Shown in pieces: positions 14,452-20,097 of a stretch of 20,097 bases of DNA (positions within the stretch are counted from its first letter, which is position 1; each line of letters opens with the position of its first letter). The notes beneath the pieces were generated by a model. That model was given only the letters and a program-made list of their open reading frames with translations, did no database searches and was not told where the DNA came from. Source of the stretch: Stagnihabitans sp043721775. Lineage in GTDB: Bacteria > Pseudomonadota > Alphaproteobacteria > Rhodobacterales > Rhodobacteraceae. The position numbers and the translations under genes were made by a program. The DNA lies in NCBI GenBank assembly GCA_043721775.1, contig JAYSQA010000087.1, positions 1 through 20,097 of the forward strand. Direction: 5' to 3'.

Positions 14452-15816
14452 CTAGCCCAGGCGTTCGAGCAGTTTGCAGTAGGCGGTCTGTCCGGTTCGG
14501 AAGTTTGAAAGCCGGAAGAACTCGTTGGGGGCGTGCAGATTTTCGTCATTCATGCCGAAAGCAAAGACCGTGGCATGGACACCCAACTCGTTGAGCAGCA
14601 TGGTCATCACCGGGATCGAGCCGCCGGTGCGCGTAACGTATGGGGCCTTGCCATACACTTCGGTCAGAACCTCAGCGGCGGCACTACTGGAATTGTGACC
14701 GGACGGCACCAGAAAAGGATCGGCACTGCCCGCAAGGCGTTCGACATCCACTTTCAGACCCGGGGGGCAATGCGCCTCGACATGCGCCTTCAGCAGGGCA
14801 AATATTTCGTCAGGGCGTTGGTTGGCGACAAGGCGGCAAGTGATTTTGGCGAAGGCCTGCGCCGGCAGCACGGTTTTGATGCCATTGCCCTGCCAGCCGC
14901 CCCAGATGCCGTTCATCTCTAACGTGGGCCGCGCCCACAGACGTTCTCGGGTCGAATATCCCGCTTCGCCAAAAACGTCGGGAACGCCCAGATCCGTGAT
15001 GTATTTTTCCAGGTCAAAGGGCACACGGGCAATGGCGGCGCGATCTTCGACGGTCAGGTCGATCACGTCGTCATAGAAACCGGCGACCTTGATCTTTCCA
15101 TCCAGGCCTTTCATCGAGGTGATGATATGTGACAATCCTTGAATGGGGTTGGCGATGCCGCCGCCCTGTTGGCCGGAATGCTGGTCGCCCTTGGCCCCCG
15201 AGACGGTGATCTGGGCGGCGACAAGGCCCTTCAGCCCGGTGATCAGGTTGGGCTGATCTTCGGCCCACTGGCTGCCGTCGGCGGAAAAGATCATGTCGGC
15301 TTTCAGCAGCGCGCCATTGGCCGCGATGAACGGCGGCAAATGCGGAGAGCCGATTTCCTCCTGCCCTTCAAAGAAGAATTTCACGTTCACAGGCAGCTTG
15401 CCCGTCGTCTTGAGCATCGCTTCGACCGACAGGATCGGGATGAACATCCCGCCCTTGTCATCCGACGCGCCCCGACCCCAGACCTTGTTGTCGCGGATTT
15501 CGGGGGCGAAAGGCGGGCTTTGCCACAGATCGAAAGGCTCTGCGGGCTGCACGTCGAAATGGCCGTAGATCAGCACCGTCGGCTTGCCCGGCCCGGCATG
15601 AAGCCAGTCGCCATAGACGACGGGGTGCCCTTCGGTCGGCATCATGCGGACATTTTCCACACCTGCGGCGGCAAGTCTGTCGACAACCCAATTTCCGGCA
15701 GTGACGACATCGCCGACATGGGCTGTCAATGCCGACACCGACGGAATGCGGACAAAATCGAGGAGTTCGTCGACAAAGCGCGATTGGTGCGCATCAAGAT
15801 AGTCTGACCAGTTCAT
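14452..15816 (-). CDS. M20A-type dipeptidase (CNDP-like metallopeptidase)
   Basis: A 454-aa cytoplasmic zinc peptidase. Metal and catalytic residues are in order: His86 and the adjacent catalytic Asp88 in YGHFDVQP, bridging Asp119 in GRGASDDKGG, catalytic Glu153 and metal Glu154 in EGQEEIGS, Asp180 in FSADG, and the late His in ENLHAPNE. The dimerisation-domain His213 in DQHSGQQGG completes the active site as in carnosine dipeptidase relatives. I use ATG 15816, preceded by AAGGGA, over the GTG at 15831. It starts 11 bases after the M20D gene and ends the minus-strand operon, so it probably cleaves dipeptides brought in by the linked transporter. Substrate is unknown. Confidence 0.88.
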   Translation of the reverse strand: MNWSDYLDAHQSRFVDELLDFVRIPSVSALTAHVGDVVTAGNWVVDRLAAAGVENVRMMPTEGHPVVYGDWLHAGPGKPTVLIYGHFDVQPAEPFDLWQSPPFAPEIRDNKVWGRGASDDKGGMFIPILSVEAMLKTTGKLPVNVKFFFEGQEEIGSPHLPPFIAANGALLKADMIFSADGSQWAEDQPNLITGLKGLVAAQITVSGAKGDQHSGQQGGGIANPIQGLSHIITSMKGLDGKIKVAGFYDDVIDLTVEDRAAIARVPFDLEKYITDLGVPDVFGEAGYSTRERLWARPTLEMNGIWGGWQGNGIKTVLPAQAFAKITCRLVANQRPDEIFALLKAHVEAHCPPGLKVDVERLAGSADPFLVPSGHNSSSAAAEVLTEVYGKAPYVTRTGGSIPVMTMLLNELGVHATVFAFGMNDENLHAPNEFFRLSNFRTGQTAYCKLLERLG

Positions 15817-15827
15817 TTTCTGTCCCT

Positions 15828-17000
15828 TCACGCCGCAGGCATACGGGTTTCAACCAGCTCGGCCCAGTAGGAAGCGCCAAAGGGGATCGCCTCATCGTCG
15901 AAATTGTATTCTGGATGATGCACCTCGGCCGTGTTGCCGTTGCCAACCTGAATGTAGGCACCTGGGCAGACTTGCAGCATATAGGCGAAATCCTCGCCGC
16001 CCATGATCGCAGGGCAGTTGGTGTCAACGCCATCGGGCCCCGCGATCTTGGCCGCAACTTCCGCGGCAAACGCAGTTTCCCGTTCAGCATTGACCATCGA
16101 GGGATAGCCGGGTTTCCAGTCCAGATCGACGCTGCCGCCAAACGCCTGAACGGTGCTGGTGACGATGGTTTTCAAACGCTCCTCGGCCATTGTGCGCAAA
16201 CCGGGGTCAAAGGTGCGGACGGTGCCGCGGATTTCGACGCGCTCGGGGATGACGTTCCACGCCTCGGATTCGGTGCGCAGCGAGGTCACCGAGACGACGA
16301 CGGATTCAAGCGGATCCGTGTTCCGAGACACGATGGTCTGCAGGGTCATCACGATCTGGCTGGCCATGACCGTGGTGTCGATGGTGCGGTGCGGATAAGC
16401 GGCGTGACCTCCCTTGCCGGACAGGTGCAGGGTAAAATTGTCCGTGGCTGCATAGAACGGCCCGGGCTTGATCGAGAATTGACCTACAGGCAAGCCGGGG
16501 GAGTTGTGCATGCCGTAAATTTCCTTGATGCCGAAACGGGGGATCAGCCCGTCCTTCACCATCGCCTCGCCGCCTGCCCCGCCTTCTTCCGCAGGTTGAA
16601 AGATCACCGCGACGGCCCCATCAAAATTCCGGGTCTCGGCGAGGTATTTGGCAGCACCAAGCAGCATGGCGGTGTGGCCATCATGGCCGCAGGCATGCAT
16701 TTTACCAGGCGTCTTGGACGCATATGGCAGGCCGGTGGCTTCAAGTATCGGCAGGGCGTCCATGTCGGCGCGCAGGCCCACGACATGACCTCGCGTGTCG
16801 GTCTTGCCTTTGATCAGGCCCACCACGCCGGTGCGACCGACCCCTTCGACCACCTCATCACAGCCAAATTCCCGCAGTTTCCCGGCGACGGTCGCGGCGG
16901 TACGGTGAACTTCGTACAACAGTTCGGGGTTTTCATGCAGGTCGCGCCGCCAAGCGGTGATTTCAGCCTGCATTTCGGAAAGACGGTTCTTGATCGGCAT
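15828..17000 (-). CDS. M20D amidohydrolase (hippurate hydrolase / aminoacylase-like)
   Basis: A 390-aa metal-dependent hydrolase. WRRDLHENPELLYE (17-30) is the standard M20D opening. Metal ligands are Cys104 and His106 in MHACGHDGHT, Glu138/Glu139 in PAEEGGAGG, His165 in GMHNSPG and the His pair 361-362 in EVHHPEY. The dimerisation-domain motif GKGGHAAYPHRTID is present. Relatives release amino acids from N-acyl amino acids such as hippurate, N-acetyl amino acids or auxin conjugates. The start has a near-perfect AAGGAGGA, the strongest ribosome binding site seen here. It follows the transporter ATPase by ten bases. An N-acyl amino acid or acylated peptide substrate is plausible. Confidence 0.88.
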   Translation of the reverse strand: MPIKNRLSEMQAEITAWRRDLHENPELLYEVHRTAATVAGKLREFGCDEVVEGVGRTGVVGLIKGKTDTRGHVVGLRADMDALPILEATGLPYASKTPGKMHACGHDGHTAMLLGAAKYLAETRNFDGAVAVIFQPAEEGGAGGEAMVKDGLIPRFGIKEIYGMHNSPGLPVGQFSIKPGPFYAATDNFTLHLSGKGGHAAYPHRTIDTTVMASQIVMTLQTIVSRNTDPLESVVVSVTSLRTESEAWNVIPERVEIRGTVRTFDPGLRTMAEERLKTIVTSTVQAFGGSVDLDWKPGYPSMVNAERETAFAAEVAAKIAGPDGVDTNCPAIMGGEDFAYMLQVCPGAYIQVGNGNTAEVHHPEYNFDDEAIPFGASYWAELVETRMPAA

Positions 17001-17010
17001 GGTTCCTCCT

Positions 17011-18822
17011 TCAGGCCTGCAGGACGTGGTGCCCCGGTGCGACCTCGGTATATGTGGACGGCGCGGGCCGGTGGCCCAATGGAAAAATCGGCGAACTGAT
17101 CGGCTTGAACTTCAGATCATCAGCAAATCGGCGTTGGCGCGGGTCGGCAATCGGCACGGCGGACAACAGCGACCGGGTATAGGGATGCGTCGGGTTGTCA
17201 AAGACGGCGGCGCGCGGGCCAATTTCAACGATCCGGCCCAGATACATCACGCCGACATGATGGGCAACGCGTTCGACCACCGCCATGTCATGACTGATGA
17301 ACAGATAAGACAGGCCCAGATCGTCCTGCAATTCCATCATCAGGTTCAGAACCTGCGCCTGAACCGAGACATCCAGCGCCGACACCGCCTCGTCGGCCAC
17401 GATCAGCTTTGGGTTCACCGCCAAGGCGCGGGCGATCGCCACCCGCTGCCGCTGCCCGCCAGACAATTCATGCGGGAAGCGGTTCATGAATTCGCGCGGC
17501 AGGTGCACGCGGTCGAACAGCTGCAAGACCCGGTCCTTGAGGTCGGCACCCGAAGCAAGACCGAAGTTTTGTATCGGCTCGGCCACCTGATCCTTGAGCC
17601 GACGGTACGGGTTCAGACTTGCAAAAGGGTCCTGGAAGACCATTTGCATATCGGCGCGCGCCCGGCGCAGGTCGCGATGGTTCAGGGCGCCGATGTCGCG
17701 GCCACCGATCCAGACCTCGCCCGATGTGGGCTCAATCAGGCGCAGGATCGAGCGGCCACAGCTGGATTTGCCACAACCGGATTCACCAACAAGGGCCAGG
17801 GTTTCGCCGACATTCAGGGTAAAGCTGACATCCTCCACCGCATGGACTTGCGCCACCGTGCGGCGCAGGACGCCACCCTTGACCAGAAATCGGGTGGTCA
17901 GATTCTTGACCTCCAGCAGAACCTGCGGCGCGCGGGGTTTGACGGCGGTTACGGCGGCCCGCGCTGCCTCATCCCCGATCAGACGCATGCGTTCGGGCGC
18001 AGGCTTGCCCTTCATTTCGCCCAGTTTTGGCACGGCGGCCAGCAGCGCCTTTGTGTAGTCTTCCTGCGGATTTTCAAAGATCTGTTCAACCGTGCCGGTT
18101 TCCACGATACGGCCCCGGTACATCACCACCACACGATCCGCCATCTGCGCCACCACCGCCATATCATGCGTGATGAACAACACGGCCATGCCTTTTTCCC
18201 GCTTCAACCGGTTGATAAGTGCAAGGATTTCAGCCTGTATGGTGACGTCAAGTGCCGTGGTCGGCTCGTCCGCGATCAACAGCTTCGGCTCGCAGGCCAT
18301 GGCCATGGCAATCACGACCCGCTGCCGCATCCCGCCTGAAAGTTCATGTGGGTATTGCTTTAGCCGCCGCTCCGGTTCCGGGATGCGCACGCTTTTCAAA
18401 AGCTCAAGGGCACGCGCTGTGGCGGCCGCCTGACTTAGCCCCTCGTGCAGCATCAGCCCGTCGGTCAGTTGGCGTTCAATGGTGAAAACCGGGTTAAGCG
18501 CCGTCATCGGCTCTTGAAAGATCATCCCGATTTCGTTGCCGCGCACAGAACCCATGACATGCGCTGACGCGGAGGCGACGTCGAGGATCGAGCCATCGGC
18601 GCGGACGAAATTCAACGCGCCTTTGGTAATCGTGCCGCCGCCGAATTCGACAAGACGCATAAGCGACAGCGACGTCACTGATTTGCCTGAGCCGCTTTCA
18701 CCGACCACGCAAAGCGTTTCACCGGGGGCGATGGTGAAGGACACATCCTCGACCCCCACCACAGTGCCGCCATCGGTGGCGAATTCAACGCGCAGATGAT
18801 CGACTGAAACAATGTCTTTCAT
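17011..18822 (-). CDS. Fused two-domain peptide ABC transporter ATPase (GsiA-like)
   Basis: A 603-aa protein made of two complete ATPase domains. The first has Walker A GESGSGKS (41-48), signature LSGGMRQR (161-168) and Walker B LLIADEPTTALD (181-192). The second has Walker A GESGCGKS (347-354), signature LSGGQRQR (453-460) and Walker B LIVADEAVSALD (473-484). Each is followed by an oligo_HPY-type segment. In effect it is DppD plus DppF in one chain, as in GsiA, the E. coli glutathione import ATPase (about 620 aa). I use ATG 18822 because the frame upstream runs into the permease stop region without a better start. Its ribosome binding site is modest. Substrate cannot be told from the ATPase. 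Confidence 0.9.
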   Translation of the reverse strand: MKDIVSVDHLRVEFATDGGTVVGVEDVSFTIAPGETLCVVGESGSGKSVTSLSLMRLVEFGGGTITKGALNFVRADGSILDVASASAHVMGSVRGNEIGMIFQEPMTALNPVFTIERQLTDGLMLHEGLSQAAATARALELLKSVRIPEPERRLKQYPHELSGGMRQRVVIAMAMACEPKLLIADEPTTALDVTIQAEILALINRLKREKGMAVLFITHDMAVVAQMADRVVVMYRGRIVETGTVEQIFENPQEDYTKALLAAVPKLGEMKGKPAPERMRLIGDEAARAAVTAVKPRAPQVLLEVKNLTTRFLVKGGVLRRTVAQVHAVEDVSFTLNVGETLALVGESGCGKSSCGRSILRLIEPTSGEVWIGGRDIGALNHRDLRRARADMQMVFQDPFASLNPYRRLKDQVAEPIQNFGLASGADLKDRVLQLFDRVHLPREFMNRFPHELSGGQRQRVAIARALAVNPKLIVADEAVSALDVSVQAQVLNLMMELQDDLGLSYLFISHDMAVVERVAHHVGVMYLGRIVEIGPRAAVFDNPTHPYTRSLLSAVPIADPRQRRFADDLKFKPISSPIFPLGHRPAPSTYTEVAPGHHVLQA

Positions 18823-18835
18823 TTTGACCCCACTT

Positions 18836-19651
18836 TCATTTGGATCGCGGATCAAGAATGTCGCGCAGCACATCGCCGAACATGTTCAACCCCAGCACGG
18901 TCAACGCCACGGCAAGGCCGGGCACCAAAGCGGTCCATGGGGCGATATCCAGCTGATCGCGTGAGGCCTGAATCATCAGCCCCCAGCTGGCAGCCGGGGG
19001 CTGAGTGCCAAGGCCCAGAAACGACAGGCCCGCCTCGGCCAGAATGGCAAACGCCAGGCTGATCGTTGCCTGCACGATGACGGCCGGCATGATGTTGGGC
19101 AGCACATGGCGCAGCATGATCATCCCGTCCGTCGTGCCCGACGACCGTGCCGCCTCGACATAGGGCATCTGGGCGACGCGCAGCGCCTCGCCCCGGATGA
19201 TGCGGGCAAGAAAGGGGGTGAAGGCGACGCCGATGGCGATGATGGTGTTCTGGATACTGGGGCCAAGCACCGCACTGATCGTCAGCGCCAACAGCAGCGC
19301 CGGGAAAGCCAGCAGCGTATCGACCAGCCGCATCAGCACATTGTCGATGAAGCCGCCGAAATAGCCGGAAATGAGGCCGAGCGGCAGGCCCAGAACAATG
19401 CTCATCAGCACCGCCGACACCGCAATTTCCAAAGACGTGCGGGTGCCGAGGATAACCCGGTACATCAGGTCGCGGCCCAGCTGGTCCGTCCCGAACCAAT
19501 GCGTCAGGCTGGGGGGCGCGCGACGGGCAAGCATGTCCATCGCCGTGGCCGCATCGGGCGGGATGACCATCGGCCCCAGAATGGCGACGAGGGCGATCAC
19601 CAGCAGCAGCACGATCCCGATCAGGCCCTTGGTGGTTTTGAAACGCTTCAT
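18836..19651 (-). CDS. Peptide ABC transporter permease, DppC/GsiD-like
   Basis: A 271-aa inner-membrane protein. The first helix is at about residues 8-26 (LIGIVLLLVIALVAILGPMV). The hallmark FGTDQLGRDLMYRVILGTRTSL lies at about 53-74, the EAA-type loop PYVEAARSSGTTDGMIMLRH at about 164-183, and the end FGDVLRDILDPRSK is typical. I start at ATG 19651: it lies four bases after the upstream permease's stop and has GAGGG just before it. The open start at 19681 would overlap that gene by 26 bases. It forms the channel with the following partial permease (upstream in transcription). Confidence 0.9.
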   Translation of the reverse strand: MKRFKTTKGLIGIVLLLVIALVAILGPMVIPPDAATAMDMLARRAPPSLTHWFGTDQLGRDLMYRVILGTRTSLEIAVSAVLMSIVLGLPLGLISGYFGGFIDNVLMRLVDTLLAFPALLLALTISAVLGPSIQNTIIAIGVAFTPFLARIIRGEALRVAQMPYVEAARSSGTTDGMIMLRHVLPNIMPAVIVQATISLAFAILAEAGLSFLGLGTQPPAASWGLMIQASRDQLDIAPWTALVPGLAVALTVLGLNMFGDVLRDILDPRSK

Positions 19652-19655
19652 GCCC

Positions 19656-20097
19656 TCAGCCCAACCGAATGCGCGGGTCAATGATGACGTAAAGCAGATC
19701 CACCGCCAAATTGGTCAGCATCACCACGGCGGCGATGACAACGACGGTGTACTGGATCAGCGGCAAATCGCGGTTCAGCAGCGCCTGATAAGTCAACCAG
19801 CCCATGCCGGTATAACCAAACAGGCTTTCCATAACGATGATCGAGCCGAACAGGTAACCGATCTGCAACCCGGCAATGGTGATCACCGGACCGATCGCAT
19901 TGGCCAAAGCGTAACGCCAGATCACAGTGCGTTCGGCCAGACCCTTGGCGCGTGCAACCCGGATGAATTCCTGGCTCAGGATGCCGGTCATTGTAGACCG
20001 CGTCATCCGCGTCAGGTGCGCCATCAACCCAAGGCCCAGCGCCAGAGAGGGCAGGAAGGCGTGGCGCAGCGCGCCAAGGAAGTCTTCGGATGGCTCG
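19656..20097 (-). CDS. Peptide ABC transporter permease, DppB/GsiC-like (partial, 5' end outside window)
   Basis: The frame is open to the window edge and reads EPSEDFLGALRHAFLPSLAL before the first internal Met at 20027, so the gene extends past 20097. About 146 C-terminal residues are visible. They contain the EAA-type loop FIRVARAKGLAERTVIWRYA, the LQIGYLFGSIIVMESLF helix and the last helix ending DLLYVIIDPRIRLG, the normal DppB C-terminus. It is the first gene of the minus-strand transporter operon within view. A binding protein is expected upstream, beyond the window. Confidence 0.9.
   Translation of the reverse strand, partial: EPSEDFLGALRHAFLPSLALGLGLMAHLTRMTRSTMTGILSQEFIRVARAKGLAERTVIWRYALANAIGPVITIAGLQIGYLFGSIIVMESLFGYTGMGWLTYQALLNRDLPLIQYTVVVIAAVVMLTNLAVDLLYVIIDPRIRLG

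Noticed and set aside
16957..18339. Long plus-strand open frame (460 aa) opposite the fused ATPase and M20D genes
   Set aside because: It spans two well-supported minus-strand genes, and its sequence is a His/Arg-rich reverse-complement shadow.

Overview
The window is GC-rich DNA from an alphaproteobacterium, most likely a Rhodobacterales/Roseobacter-type organism. The clues are tail-protein types shared with gene transfer agents and Rhodobacter prophages, a COG5631-type MarR regulator, and Dpp-type peptide transporters with abundant ATGA overlaps. The species is not identifiable from the sequence alone.

Left third (1-4720): degraded accessory DNA. Positions 1-332 are the 3' end of an IS3-family insertion sequence, ending in a TG...CA-type terminus. 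It has cut the front off an S8 subtilase gene, and the subtilase C-terminal half (catalytic Ser, no Asp/His) now reads in frame with the IS tail to 1407. From 4257 down to 1681, on the minus strand, lies a shrunken prophage tail/lysis module. It holds a 5'-truncated tape-measure gene, a 56-aa stub starting like a DUF2460 (GTA gp-like) tail protein, a truncated small membrane protein, a 5'-truncated TIGR02594-type peptidoglycan hydrolase and an apparently intact small holin. Strong hairpins lie at 2302-2330 and 1612-1677. A possible IS6-type transposase fragment lies at about 4447-4510.

Middle (4721-14347, plus strand): an intact and coherent gene cluster. A MarR-type regulator has a 17-bp perfect palindrome over its ribosome binding site. 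It is followed by a complete peptide ABC transporter (binding protein, two permeases, two ATPases), pyroglutamyl-peptidase I and the three subunits of the ATP-dependent 5-oxoprolinase (PxpB, PxpC, PxpA). Read together, this is a pathway for importing pyroglutamyl peptides, removing the N-terminal pyroglutamate and opening it to glutamate. That is an inference from gene content and from overlapping or closely spaced genes.

Right third (14452-20097, minus strand, convergent with the above): a second Dpp/Gsi-type peptide transporter. It has a DppB-like permease cut by the window edge, a DppC-like permease and a fused two-domain ATPase resembling GsiA. Downstream in the same operon are an M20D amidohydrolase and an M20A dipeptidase. 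The binding protein is not in the window and may lie beyond 20097. The two facing operons together make this a locus for small-peptide scavenging.
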